From: Bacteroidaceae bacterium
GTDB taxonomy: Bacteria > Bacteroidota > Bacteroidia > Bacteroidales > Bacteroidaceae
Assembly (NCBI GenBank): GCA_016280855.1
Contig: JAEEHP010000038.1
Location: 1 to 41,291 of the forward strand
Length of the DNA: 41,291 nucleotides
Reading direction: 5' to 3'
Part shown: piece after piece, positions 1 through 7,558 of the stretch
How the letters are laid out: each line of letters begins with the position of its first letter
Position numbering within the stretch: the stretch's first letter is position 1
The notes under the pieces: generated by a model
Database searches by the model: none
Seen by the model: the letters and a program-made list of their open reading frames with translations, nothing else
What the model was told of the DNA's origin: nothing
Position numbers and translations under genes: made by a program

Positions 1-8
1 AAAAAGCG

Positions 9-460
9 GAAGCAGTGGGACTATAAGCCGGGTTCTGTATCCTTGTCGTCGACGGTTATTAGGGGGCGACGACGCTGGTGCCTGCCATTTATCTACGGCG
101 TGACTCTCGCCACGTCTCTATCGTTCTACCCTCCGGCTCGGACGGGCCGCCCTTTCTCACCCTTGCACGACGGGTCGTGTAGTCGGTGCGTCGCCGGTTT
201 ACGCGAACTTTCAACCTCCGGTGTGCACAGCACGCCTGTCGCCAGACGCCTGGTGAGCTCTTACCTCACCTTCTCACCCTTACCTGCCGTTCAAATAGAA
301 ATGAGAAATAACGGCAGGCGGTTGTTTTCTTCTGCACCTGCAAGCCCTCGCGGACTTCTATCGGTTAGGTAGCGGAGTGCCCTGTGTTGCCCGGACTTTC
401 CTCTTGCGCTGCTCACGCGATGGAGTAGTGCCAGCGGCAGACCGTCCCACTGCTTCCGAG
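9..460 (-). ncRNA. rnpB: RNase P RNA (bacterial type A)
   Basis: Catalytic RNA of RNase P, which trims the 5' leader of pre-tRNAs. Read on the minus strand, the 5' part carries the hallmark GAGGAAAGTCCGGGC (389-403) and the 3' part carries ACAGAACCCGGCTTAT (23-38); together these build the P4 core. The 5' and 3' ends are complementary (GGAAGCAGTGGGAC near 446-459 against positions 7-20), forming helix P1. A run of T follows the 3' end at the edge of the window and probably serves as terminator. The plus-strand ORF lying inside is a shadow. Length near 450 nt is somewhat above the E. coli RNA. Ends are placed by P1 and the promoter and could be off by a few bases. Confidence 0.95.
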
Positions 461-463
461 CCG

Positions 464-471
464 CAAAGATA
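464..471 (-). promoter_or_regulatory. rnpB promoter, -7 box
   Basis: On the minus strand the sequence TATCTTTG matches the Bacteroidota -7 consensus TAnnTTTG. It lies a few bases upstream of the first base of the P1 helix, so transcription would start at about 458-460. No clear -33 TTTG is seen because the upstream DNA is a heptamer repeat. Confidence 0.75.
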
Positions 472-480
472 CGAATATAG

Positions 481-508
481 TTTAGAGTTTAAAGTTTAAA
501 GTTTAAAG
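481..508. repeat. Heptamer array TTTAAAG, four units
   Basis: One TTTAGAG and three TTTAAAG units stand in tandem just upstream of the rnpB promoter. This is the first of many 7-nt-period arrays in the window. The remaining gap up to the htrA promoter (509-664) is A+T rich. It holds an ORF (541-774) that I do not accept, because it starts upstream of and runs through the htrA promoter and resembles nothing. Confidence 0.8.
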
Positions 509-664
509 TTTTTGCGTGCTGTTTACTTTTTTTAGCAGTTATGGCCGCGAAAACTGCCAGAAAAGGCTGTTTGGCACAAGAAATGCAAAAATGGCAGGTC
601 GCGATTTTAACCGCTGTTAAGCAAGCCGCAGAGCATGTTAAAAGAAAGGAAAAATCGGCGACAT

Positions 665-698
665 TTTGTCAGAGAGATAAACTTTTGCACTACTTTTG
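665..698 (+). promoter_or_regulatory. Putative htrA promoter
   Basis: TACTTTTG at 691-698 fits the -7 consensus TAnnTTTG. TTTG at 665-668 serves as the -33 element with a spacing of 22 bp, slightly longer than usual. The resulting leader is about 95 nt and ends in A-rich sequence without a Shine-Dalgarno motif, as is common in Bacteroidota. Confidence 0.55.
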
Positions 699-797
699 TG
701 TCGGATTTCATGAAAACGTAAATCGTCGTATCATCATCCGAGAAATAATTTTCGAAATCGAAATATTAAATTGAAATAGTAAATCGTCAAATCGTAA

Positions 798-2327
798 ATG
801 AACATGATGAACCAAAAGACAAAGATGTGGCTCGGCGCAGCAGTGCTGGTGCTGAGCAGTAGCCTGATGACAGGCGCGATCATGAGTGACAATATTCACG
901 TGGCTTCGACGGCGCACGCTGCTCCTTCGACGTCGGCGATGGCTACGGCTTCTGCCGCTGCCGCACCTGCCGGCCTCGTGGATCTGACGACGGCCGCCGA
1001 ACGTTCGGTCAACAGCGTCGTATATATTAAGGTGACGAAGAATGCCGTTCGCCAGACGGTGACGGTGCGCGATCCGTTCGAGGATTTCTTCGGCGACTTC
1101 TTCGGCTATGGCAACCGCGGTCGCGGACAGGGACGCCAACAGGAGATTGAGACACAGCCGAAGCGCCAGGGTGCTGGCTCGGGCGTCATCATCTCGGCCG
1201 ACGGATACATCGTCACGAACAACCACGTCGTGGCAGGCGCCGACGAGATCCTTGTGAAACTGAACGACAACACCGAGTACAAGGGACGTATCATCGGTTT
1301 GGACGAGACCACCGACCTGGCTCTCGTGAAGGTGGAAGCCAAGAACCTGCCCGCCATCACTATCGGCAACTCCGACGCGCTGAAGATTGGCGAGTGGGTG
1401 TTGGCCGTGGGCAACCCGTTCAACCTGACTTCGACCGTCACTGCCGGCATCGTTTCGGCTAAGGCGCGTTCGCTGGGAGCCAATGGCGTTGAGAGCTTTA
1501 TCCAGACTGATGCCGCCATCAATGCCGGCAACTCGGGTGGCGCCCTCGTCAACGAGCAGGGCGAGCTCGTAGGCATCAATGCGATGCTCTACAGCCAGAC
1601 GGGCAGCTACGCCGGCTACGGTTTCGCCATTCCGACGACCATCATGAACAAGGTCGTTGCCGACCTGAAGGAGTTCGGCGTTGTGCAGCGCGCGCTGTTA
1701 GGCGTCCGTGGCATGGATGTTACGAATTATATTGACGTAGAAAAGGAAAAGGGCAACGAGGTGGATCTCGGTACCAATAAAGGTATTTATATTCAGGAGG
1801 TCGAGGAGAAGACGACTGCCGAGGAACTCGGACTGCAGAAGGGCGACGTCGTCACCGCTGTTGACGGCCGCGACGTCACGAAGATGGCCGAGCTGCAGGA
1901 AGCCCTCTCACAGCGTCGCCCCGGCGACAAGGTGAAGGTCACTTATATCCGCAACAAAAAGAGCCACACCGAAACGGCTACGTTGCGCAACGCTCAGGGC
2001 GGCACCGAAGTGCTCGAGGAAGTGGACATCGACCTGTTCGGCGCTCAGCTCAAGCCGCTCAGCGACGATATGAAGCAGCAGCTGGCACTACGCTACGGCC
2101 TCGAAGTGACGGCCATCAAGAAGGGTAAGCTCGCCGACGCCGGCATCACGAAGGGTATGATCCTGCTGCAGGTCAACGACCAGGAGATGCGCACCGTCGA
2201 GGACTTCGAGAATGCCGTGAAGGCTGCCAACCAGTCGAGCGACCGCGTGCTCTGGATCCGTGCGATCACGCCGAGCGGACGCCGCGTAGCCACCGCCATC
2301 GACCTCTCCGAGGAGAAGAAGAAATAA
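798..2327 (+). CDS. degQ: Periplasmic serine protease/chaperone, HtrA/DegQ (Do) family
   Basis: Envelope quality-control protease that degrades misfolded periplasmic proteins. The 509-residue product has an N-terminal hydrophobic segment (about 10-28) that is a signal peptide or anchor. The trypsin-like domain carries the triad His143 (TNNHVV), Asp173 (TTDLALVKV) and Ser246 (AGNSGGAL). Two PDZ domains follow at about 295-390 and 410-500. A Gly/Arg/Gln-rich linker near 100-120 is the variable LA loop. Length is normal for DegP/DegQ. The first ATG is used, though ATGs at codons 3 and 4 are equally possible. It is followed by its own terminator, so it is probably monocistronic. The family is certain; the paralogue name degQ rather than degP is a convention. 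Confidence 0.95.
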   Translation: MNMMNQKTKMWLGAAVLVLSSSLMTGAIMSDNIHVASTAHAAPSTSAMATASAAAAPAGLVDLTTAAERSVNSVVYIKVTKNAVRQTVTVRDPFEDFFGDFFGYGNRGRGQGRQQEIETQPKRQGAGSGVIISADGYIVTNNHVVAGADEILVKLNDNTEYKGRIIGLDETTDLALVKVEAKNLPAITIGNSDALKIGEWVLAVGNPFNLTSTVTAGIVSAKARSLGANGVESFIQTDAAINAGNSGGALVNEQGELVGINAMLYSQTGSYAGYGFAIPTTIMNKVVADLKEFGVVQRALLGVRGMDVTNYIDVEKEKGNEVDLGTNKGIYIQEVEEKTTAEELGLQKGDVVTAVDGRDVTKMAELQEALSQRRPGDKVKVTYIRNKKSHTETATLRNAQGGTEVLEEVDIDLFGAQLKPLSDDMKQQLALRYGLEVTAIKKGKLADAGITKGMILLQVNDQEMRTVEDFENAVKAANQSSDRVLWIRAITPSGRRVATAIDLSEEKKK

Positions 2328-2376
2328 GCGTTCGGAGCCTACAGCAAAAAGTAGGCCAAAACGTTCATCAACGTGC

Positions 2377-2424
2377 AGAAGAGGCAAAGTTTTGCAAAAA
2401 GCTTTGCTTCTTCTCACTTTTTTG
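2377..2424 (+). terminator. Rho-independent terminator after htrA
   Basis: A 13-bp stem (2377-2389 with 2402-2414, one G-U pair) with a 12-nt loop is followed by CACTTTTTTG. A smaller hairpin GCCTAC/GTAGGC at 2337-2356 precedes it and lacks a T run. Confidence 0.8.
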
Positions 2425-2443
2425 ATGAAAACTTTGAATTTTT

Positions 2444-2475
2444 CTTGCGCGTGTGCTATATATAATGTATCTTTG
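2444..2475 (+). promoter_or_regulatory. rpoD promoter
   Basis: TATCTTTG at 2468-2475 is a perfect -7 box. CTTG at 2444-2447 stands 20 bp upstream as a degenerate -33 element. The leader before the rpoD ATG is about 45 nt. Confidence 0.7.
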
Positions 2476-2525
2476 CGCGCTTTAAAAAGAATTGTAGTTT
2501 ATTATTCTGAAAATACCAATAAGGA

Positions 2526-3386
2526 ATGAGACAATTAAAGATTACTAAGAGTATCACCAACCGCGAAAGCGCTTCGTTGGACAAGTACCTTCAGGAGATC
2601 GGTCGCGAAGACCTGATTACGGTGGAGGAAGAAGTGGAGCTGGCACAGCGCATCCGCAAGGGCGACCGTGCCGCCTTGGAGCAACTGACTCGCGCCAACC
2701 TGCGCTTCGTGGTCTCTGTGGCCAAGCAGTATCAGAACCAGGGCCTCTCGCTGCCCGACCTGATCAACGAGGGCAACCTCGGCCTGATCAAGGCTGCCGA
2801 GAAGTTCGACGAGACGCGCGGCTTCAAGTTCATCTCCTACGCCGTATGGTGGATCCGCCAGAGCATCCTCCAGGCTTTGGCCGAGCAGAGTCGCATCGTA
2901 CGTCTGCCGCTGAATCAGGTGGGGTCGTTGAACAAGATCTCCAAAGCCCTGTCGAAGTTCGAGCAGGAGAACGAGCGCCGTCCGAGTCCCGATGAACTGG
3001 CCGAGGAGCTGGACATCCCCGTGGACAAGATCTCCGACACGTTGAAGGTGAGCGGACGCCACATCTCCGTCGATGCGCCGTTCGTGGAAGGCGAGGACAA
3101 CACCTTGCTCGATGTCATCGTCAACGACGACAGCCCCATGGCGGACAAGAGCCTCGTCAACGAGAGCCTCAGCCGCGAGATCGACCGCGCCCTCTCGACG
3201 CTCAGCGAACGCGAGAAGCAGATCGTCGAGATGTTCTTCGGCATCAACCACCAGGAGATGACCCTCGAGGAAATCGGCGACAAGTTCAACCTCACCCGCG
3301 AACGTGTACGCCAGATCAAGGAGAAAGCCATCCGACGCCTGCGCAACAACTCGAAGAGCAAACTCCTCAAGTCGTACCTGGGTTAA
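2526..3386 (+). CDS. rpoD: Primary RNA polymerase sigma factor, sigma-70 family (sigma-ABfr type)
   Basis: Housekeeping sigma factor that directs RNA polymerase to the TAnnTTTG promoters seen throughout the window. The protein is 286 residues, typical for the short primary sigma of Bacteroidota, which lacks the region 1.1 and non-conserved segments of E. coli sigma-70. Region 1.2 is at about 17-45 ([12 protein letters not shown]). Region 2 follows, with [21 protein letters not shown] and the region 2.3/2.4 motif [13 protein letters not shown] (about 100-115). Region 3 follows, and region 4 is at about 220-275 with the helix-turn-helix [19 protein letters not shown]. The start is supported by the upstream promoter and by family alignment. 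Confidence 0.97.
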   Translation: MRQLKITKSITNRESASLDKYLQEIGREDLITVEEEVELAQRIRKGDRAALEQLTRANLRFVVSVAKQYQNQGLSLPDLINEGNLGLIKAAEKFDETRGFKFISYAVWWIRQSILQALAEQSRIVRLPLNQVGSLNKISKALSKFEQENERRPSPDELAEELDIPVDKISDTLKVSGRHISVDAPFVEGEDNTLLDVIVNDDSPMADKSLVNESLSREIDRALSTLSEREKQIVEMFFGINHQEMTLEEIGDKFNLTRERVRQIKEKAIRRLRNNSKSKLLKSYLG

Positions 3387-3387
3387 A

Positions 3388-3486
3388 TCTAGAATCTCTA
3401 GATCCTCTAGAAAATCTAGAAAATCTAGATCCTCTAGAAAATCTAGATCCTCTAGAAAATCTAGAAAATCTAGCCCCTCTAGAAGA
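3388..3486. repeat. Eleven tandem 9-bp units TCTAGAnnn
   Basis: Starting right after the rpoD stop codon, eleven consecutive 9-mers share the palindrome TCTAGA (one is TCTAGC) followed by AAA, ATC, TCC, CCC or AGA. The array ends 13 bp before the next ATG. The period of 9 nt differs from the 7-nt arrays elsewhere. Each unit is self-complementary at its core, so the RNA could form many alternative stems. The array would lie between rpoD and the next operon if they are co-transcribed. Confidence 0.9.
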
Positions 3487-3499
3487 AAACAAGAAAAGA

Positions 3500-4015
3500 A
3501 TGATAGGAAACAATAGAATGACCAGAATGGTGTGCTGTCTCGCAGCGTTGCTGTGGTTGGCGCTGCCGTTGTCGGCTGCTAAGAAGCCTGAAGTCAAGCG
3601 TATCTATATGTTCGGCTTCGCCGCCTCGCTCAGGGATTCCACCGCTTTCCAAACTGACATTCAGACCATCGACAGCGCTTGGATAGATCCGACGCATAAG
3701 ATGCTGGTTGACCGTGCCTTATACAGCCTGCAACTGCAGTACCACATGGAGACCGAGGAGCATCGTAAGAACACGGTGTGTTCCATCTTCTTCGGTACCA
3801 ATCCCCGCAAGGTGCAGCGCAAATGGGCGAAGGTGAAGAAACGCTACGAGAAGGATCCGTTGCTGTCCTACCAGATTCTGCCTAAGGAACGCTTCGCTTT
3901 CAAGGCCGAGCAATACCTTGCACCCATCATTGGCGACGAGGTCTTCATGCCGGATTTCGCGCGTTCGACGACAGCTCCCGCAGGTCAGAACCCTCAAAAC
4001 GCACCGAAGAAATGA
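3500..4015 (+). CDS. Secreted protein of unknown function, first gene of the kinase/peptidase/PqqD operon
   Basis: I do not recognise a named family, although similar small exported proteins occur in Bacteroidales. The 171-residue product begins with a signal peptide (about 7-26, MTRMVCCLAALLWLALPLSA). The mature part is basic and has no Cys, with conserved-looking stretches VKRIYMFGFAASLRDS and CSIFFGTNPRKVQRKW, and a disordered Pro/Asn-rich C-terminus. Starts at codons 1, 7 or 10 all keep the signal peptide. Its stop codon overlaps the ATG of the kinase gene (ATGA), so it is translationally coupled to the three genes that follow. It could be a substrate or partner of that set; this is inference. 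Confidence 0.8.
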   Translation: MIGNNRMTRMVCCLAALLWLALPLSAAKKPEVKRIYMFGFAASLRDSTAFQTDIQTIDSAWIDPTHKMLVDRALYSLQLQYHMETEEHRKNTVCSIFFGTNPRKVQRKWAKVKKRYEKDPLLSYQILPKERFAFKAEQYLAPIIGDEVFMPDFARSTTAPAGQNPQNAPKK

Positions 4016-4902
4016 CGTCGCATCGCTACAAAGTGGCCTTGCACCGTTTGCAAGTCAACTTCCCCGACCACTTATCGGCTCCCGATATCATCCCGTCCTT
4101 CACGCCTTTTGTCTGTGAGGAGGACGGCGATGTGCTTTTCACCATGGATGTTGAGGAGGGCACGGCGCCCGATTTCAGCGGTTGGCGCGAGATCGGACAG
4201 TTCGATTGCGGCGGTGCCAACCATGGCGTCTATCTCGCCGCCGATGGCAGCTACGCTTTCGAGATCAGTCTGCCTGCCTGCGACGGCGGGCTGCTGAGCT
4301 GTTGCCTCGTGGCACACGACGATTTCCGTCGATGCCGTGCGGTGTTGACAGGCTCGTCGGTGCGCCAGCATCAGTTCGGATTGAACAACGCCTTGATGAT
4401 GGCTTTTGCCTTTGCCGCCGCCGAACAGAACACGCTGCTCATCCACGCTTCGGTCATCCGCAATGGTGGCTACGGCTATCTCTTTACTGCCCCGAGCGGT
4501 ACGGGCAAGAGTACGCACACTCACCTGTGGTACAAATACATACCAGGTTCTGACTTAATGAACGACGACAACCCCGTCGTGCGCATCGTCGATGGTGAAT
4601 CGCGCATCTACGGTTCGCCGTGGAGCGGCAAGACGCCTTGCTATCGCAATATCTCGGCGCCCGTCGGTGCGATTACGCGCATCGAGCAGCGCCCCGAGAA
4701 CACGATCCGTCGTATGGCGCCCGTCGAGGCTTTTGCGATGCTGCTGCCCGCCGTGAGTTCGATGAAGTGGGACAAGCGCGTGTATGTCGGCATTTGCGAC
4801 ACCATTTCCCGTCTGCTCCCCATCACGCCCGTCTTCTGGCTCGGCTGTCGTCCCGACGAGGAGGCTGCGAAGGTGTGCTATGCTGCTGTGAAGAGAGGAT
4901 GA
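4012..4902 (+). CDS. HPr-kinase-like P-loop protein kinase
   Basis: The 296-residue product has the HprK/PEP-carboxykinase-like kinase signature. This comprises His145 in LLIHASVI, the P-loop APSGTGKST (160-168), an Asp-Asp pair in MNDDNPVV (185-186), and the segment GSPWSGKTP (201-209). About 140 residues of unrelated sequence precede it. True HPr kinases regulate the phosphotransferase system. Proteins of this short, divergent type are instead found beside PqqD-like proteins, and homologues phosphorylate lasso peptides (ThcoK/PadeK type). It overlaps the upstream gene by 4 bp and the downstream one by 4 bp. The fold is confident; the substrate is unknown. Confidence 0.82.
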   Translation: MTSHRYKVALHRLQVNFPDHLSAPDIIPSFTPFVCEEDGDVLFTMDVEEGTAPDFSGWREIGQFDCGGANHGVYLAADGSYAFEISLPACDGGLLSCCLVAHDDFRRCRAVLTGSSVRQHQFGLNNALMMAFAFAAAEQNTLLIHASVIRNGGYGYLFTAPSGTGKSTHTHLWYKYIPGSDLMNDDNPVVRIVDGESRIYGSPWSGKTPCYRNISAPVGAITRIEQRPENTIRRMAPVEAFAMLLPAVSSMKWDKRVYVGICDTISRLLPITPVFWLGCRPDEEAAKVCYAAVKRG

Positions 4903-5435
4903 AAGCGTTCGTCAAGAAATGTGCAAGAGTGCTGGCTACGCCCTGGCGGCGTGCCAAGCAGCGCCGCTACGCCGACCCTTCGGCAACGGCAATGCCGCGT
5001 ATCGAATTGCCCAACGACCAGCTGCTGCCTCTCGTCCGCGAATACGTGGCGAAGGGCGAGAAGGTCGTCATCTCCGTCAAAGGCTATTCCATGCGTCCTT
5101 TCTTGGAGCACCTGCGCGACCGTGTGCAATTGGCTCCTTGGACATCGCTGGCCGTTGGCGACGCCGTCTTGGCAGAGATAGCACCCGGCCATTTCGTGTT
5201 GCATCGCATCATCACCATCGACGGCCAACGGCTCATGCTCATGGGCGATGGTAATATACGTGGTACTGAGTCATGTACGATGGCTGATGTCTGTGGCGTA
5301 GTCACCGAGTACTTGCGCCCGAACGGCCATGTGCTGTTGGCCAGCGACCCAACGCTGAAACGTAAAATCAAACTCTGGCGCAGGCTGCTGCCCATTCGCC
5401 GTCTGCTCCTTTTTATCTATAAAGCAACGATATGA
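4899..5435 (+). CDS. S24/S26-family peptidase-like protein (SipW/Sec11-like Ser-His type)
   Basis: The ATG at 4899 overlaps the kinase stop (ATGA) and is preceded by AGAGAGG, a good ribosome site, so a longer open frame upstream is ignored. The 178-residue product carries the signal-peptidase/LexA-fold motifs: KGYSMRPFL with Ser64, VGDAV (87-91), VLHRII with His102, and LMGDGN with Asp117. This Ser-His-Asp arrangement recalls the ER/SipW-type signal peptidases rather than the Ser-Lys type. There is no clear N-terminal membrane anchor; the C-terminus is basic and hydrophobic. Within the operon it is a candidate leader peptidase for a modified peptide. Activity is not proven. Confidence 0.8.
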   Translation: MKAFVKKCARVLATPWRRAKQRRYADPSATAMPRIELPNDQLLPLVREYVAKGEKVVISVKGYSMRPFLEHLRDRVQLAPWTSLAVGDAVLAEIAPGHFVLHRIITIDGQRLMLMGDGNIRGTESCTMADVCGVVTEYLRPNGHVLLASDPTLKRKIKLWRRLLPIRRLLLFIYKATI

Positions 5436-5698
5436 AAATCAAAGAAGGATTTGAACTGAGGACGATTTGTGGCGAGGCCATCATCGTCGCTCATGGCATA
5501 GAGAACATCGATTTCTCTAAGATTATCAGTCTCAACGAGAGTGCCGCCTACCTCTGGCGCAAGGTCGAAGGTCAGGACTTCGATGCTCCCATGCTGGCTC
5601 GACTGCTCACCGAAGAGTATGAAGTCGATGAGGCCACCGCTCTGCGCGATGCCCAGAAGATGATCAACGACTGGCAAGCTGCAGGGCTGATAGCATAG
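5432..5698 (+). CDS. PqqD-family protein (RiPP recognition element fold)
   Basis: This 88-residue protein matches the PqqD family across its length. It has an N-terminal beta region, the signature FSKIISLNESAAYLWRKVEG (about 28-47), and helices with LLTEEYEVDEATALRDAQ and a C-terminal WQAAGLIA. PqqD-like domains bind leader peptides of ribosomally made, modified peptides and present them to enzymes. Its ATG overlaps the peptidase stop (ATGA), making four genes linked by 4-bp overlaps. No radical SAM enzyme, transporter or cyclase is adjacent, so the pathway is incomplete or unusual. Confidence 0.88.
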   Translation: MKIKEGFELRTICGEAIIVAHGIENIDFSKIISLNESAAYLWRKVEGQDFDAPMLARLLTEEYEVDEATALRDAQKMINDWQAAGLIA

Positions 5699-5721
5699 CA
5701 CATGGCACATTTCTTCTTTTT

Positions 5722-5818
5722 AACAACGAATTAAACGAATTTAAGCTTGCGTCGTGTCTATAAAAAGATATGACTATAGGACAAGAAATAATTCGTCTAA
5801 TTTGTATAATTCGTTGTC
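5722..5818. repeat. Inverted-repeat element with CAACGAATT ends, copy 1
   Basis: The left arm AACAACGAATTAAACGAATT is mirrored by a right arm at about 5790-5817 ending ATAATTCGTTGT. The centre is about 50 bp. The same end sequences occur at 12331-12476. The size and inverted ends resemble a small non-autonomous element or a repeat-built hairpin. It sits between two convergent transcription units and could also act as a terminator. Confidence 0.7.
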
Positions 5819-5839
5819 TTATAAAACCTTCTCTGTGCC

Positions 5840-6532
5840 TTATTTTTGTTCCAAAAGATCAATGTGTTTCATCTGCCGCATGATCCATGTTTGGCGCTTC
5901 AGCATATAGGGCGACGGCTCTTTACTGCTGAACTTGAGCGGATTGGGTAGGGTAGCGGCGATGAGGGCGCAGTTGTTGCGGGTGAGTTCAGCTGCCGTGC
6001 AATGAAAATGCCATTGCGCCACAGCCTCGGTGCCGTAGATGCCGTCGCCCATTTCGATGGAGTTGAGGTACACCTCCATGATGCGTTGCTTGCTCCAGAT
6101 GAGTTCGATGAGTGCGGTGAAGTAAGCTTCCAATCCTTTTCTCACCCACGAATGGCTCGGCCAGAGGAAGACGTTCTTGGCCGTTTGCTGGCTGATGGTG
6201 CTTCCTCCGCGCTGACGCTTGCCGGCCTTACTCTCCTGGATGGCTTTGTCGATGGCTTCGAAGTCGAAGCCGTGGTGCTCCATAAACCGTTGGTCTTCAG
6301 AGGCCATAACGGCCACGGGCATATATTTCGACATCTCGTTCAGCGGCACCCAATGATGTCGCAGGCGTATCTGCTCGCCGCGTCCAATTTGTTCGACGCA
6401 GCGGATCACCATCAGCGGCGTCACATACACCGGCAACCACCGATAGGCGACGACTGTGAGGATGGTGGAGGCAAAGAAGAAAATCACCAGTCCTTGCAAC
6501 CACTTTTGTATCGTCTTCAGTACTTTTTTCAC
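5840..6532 (-). CDS. mtgA: Monofunctional biosynthetic peptidoglycan glycosyltransferase
   Basis: GT51 enzyme that polymerises lipid II into glycan strands at the inner membrane. The 230-residue product has a membrane anchor (about 12-32), then the GT51 motifs: [14 protein letters not shown] with the catalytic Glu79, [13 protein letters not shown] (108-120), and [18 protein letters not shown] with the second key Glu153. Length is normal. The start is GTG at 6532, overlapping the DUF1460 stop codon in the string GTGA, so it is translated by coupling with that gene. The junction lies in a heptamer repeat (6531-6551). Confidence 0.93.
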   Translation of the reverse strand: MKKVLKTIQKWLQGLVIFFFASTILTVVAYRWLPVYVTPLMVIRCVEQIGRGEQIRLRHHWVPLNEMSKYMPVAVMASEDQRFMEHHGFDFEAIDKAIQESKAGKRQRGGSTISQQTAKNVFLWPSHSWVRKGLEAYFTALIELIWSKQRIMEVYLNSIEMGDGIYGTEAVAQWHFHCTAAELTRNNCALIAATLPNPLKFSSKEPSPYMLKRQTWIMRQMKHIDLLEQK

Positions 6533-7419
6533 TCTTCACTCTTCATTCTTATCACCCTCACACCGAGCTGTGAAGGATGTTTTTTCATGTACTCTTCCAA
6601 CGTCATCGGTTCGAGTACCACCTTTTTGTGAATCTGGCTGGCATTGAGCAAGTGCAGCTTGCCGTCGCGCCCCCATACGGCGAGTCCGAGATGCGACACA
6701 TCGAGGCCTGCCTTCTTGGTGACAATGGCCAGGATGTCGCCGTCCTTAACGCATGACAGGTCTTTCTTGGAACGTTCCAGCAGGCGGCGCGGAATATAGC
6801 GGACGGTGCGGCCGCAGAGGCGCTGCTCGTTGGCTTTGATCAGTTTGAGCGCGGCAGCGTCGTCCTTCAGCATCGGATAGCTCGAAGGATGAGTGCTCAT
6901 GTAGGTGATGTCCAGCTTCTGAGCATCCACGAAGGGGTAGTAGGCGCCGCGGCTGTCGTTGGCTTTACCTTTGATCTCGCGGATAAATCCCTGACGCTCA
7001 TTGCTGTCAATCCATTCGCTGAAGTAATGGTTGCGCGAGGCGTAGCCGTCCAAACGGCCGTCGCGATAACGGATCTTCGTCAGGTTGTTGCAGAAATCGG
7101 CGAAGCTCGTGCTGCCCTGATGCGTCGTCATCACCAGAGCCACGACGTTCTCGACGAGCGTCGTGCAGTCCAGCTCGCGGAGGTTCACGGCGAGCTCTTC
7201 GCGCGGATTCACTTCGAGCGTCTTGCCGACGTAGGGAATACCCAGCAGCTTTTGGGCGTAGAAAACCATGAGGTTCTCTGAAGGGGCCTGACGACTTCCC
7301 TTCGTCAGCAGTTCCACTACGCGCAAACTGTCGGCCCGCTGGTAGGTGAGTGCCTGCACAGGTATGGCGGCGCAGCACATCATGAGGGAAAATAAAACGA
7401 GTGTCTTGAGATGTTTCAT
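6529..7419 (-). CDS. DUF1460 family protein, amidase-like (NlpC/P60-type Cys hydrolase fold)
   Basis: The 296-residue protein has a signal peptide (about 1-23) and the DUF1460 core [16 protein letters not shown] with the presumed catalytic Cys, then SHLGLAVWG with the presumed His. Family members have been linked to peptidoglycan or muropeptide cleavage. An upstream TTG could extend the frame to 7446, but it lies inside the -7 box; the ATG at 7419, preceded by AAGGAG, is the real start. The last codons (RMKSEE) are written by heptamer repeat units, suggesting the original C-terminus was altered. It forms a two-gene operon with mtgA. Confidence 0.9.
   Translation of the reverse strand: MKHLKTLVLFSLMMCCAAIPVQALTYQRADSLRVVELLTKGSRQAPSENLMVFYAQKLLGIPYVGKTLEVNPREELAVNLRELDCTTLVENVVALVMTTHQGSTSFADFCNNLTKIRYRDGRLDGYASRNHYFSEWIDSNERQGFIREIKGKANDSRGAYYPFVDAQKLDITYMSTHPSSYPMLKDDAAALKLIKANEQRLCGRTVRYIPRRLLERSKKDLSCVKDGDILAIVTKKAGLDVSHLGLAVWGRDGKLHLLNASQIHKKVVLEPMTLEEYMKKHPSQLGVRVIRMKSEE
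6531..6551. repeat. Three heptamers spanning the DUF1460 stop and mtgA start
   Basis: ACTCTTC, ACTCTTC and ATTCTTA stand in tandem. On the minus strand they supply the final codons and TGA of the DUF1460 gene and the GTG of mtgA. The units are the same as those in the intergenic arrays. Confidence 0.7.
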
Positions 7420-7443
7420 GATAATAATCTCCTTATTTCGCCG

Positions 7444-7451
7444 CAAAGGTA
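7444..7451 (-). promoter_or_regulatory. -7 box of the DUF1460-mtgA operon
   Basis: TACCTTTG on the minus strand, 24 bp upstream of the ATG at 7419, is a perfect match to TAnnTTTG. It decides the start codon, since the upstream TTG candidate falls within it. The -33 element is unclear because the upstream DNA is GATTAGA repeat (about 7459-7475). Confidence 0.75.
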
Positions 7452-7546
7452 AGGAAAAGATTAGAGATTAGAGAGTAAAGGTTAATGTTTTTGCTCGAGA
7501 ACTATATATTTTTCACTTTTCATTCTTTCATTTTTCACTTTTTCAC

Positions 7547-7554
7547 TACCTTTG
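7547..7554 (+). promoter_or_regulatory. -7 box immediately before the DUF5103 gene
   Basis: TACCTTTG ends only 4 bp before the GTG at 7559. Transcription would begin at or next to the start codon, implying a leaderless or nearly leaderless mRNA. The upstream 40 bp are T/C-rich heptamer-like repeats. Confidence 0.7.
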
Positions 7555-7558
7555 CGCC

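Noticed and set aside
43..372. Plus-strand ORF of 109 codons across the first 400 bp
   Set aside because: It lies entirely antisense to rnpB, whose conserved core and P1 ends are clear.
541..774. ORF of 77 codons upstream of htrA
   Set aside because: The htrA promoter lies within it, it has no promoter of its own, and the sequence is not protein-like.
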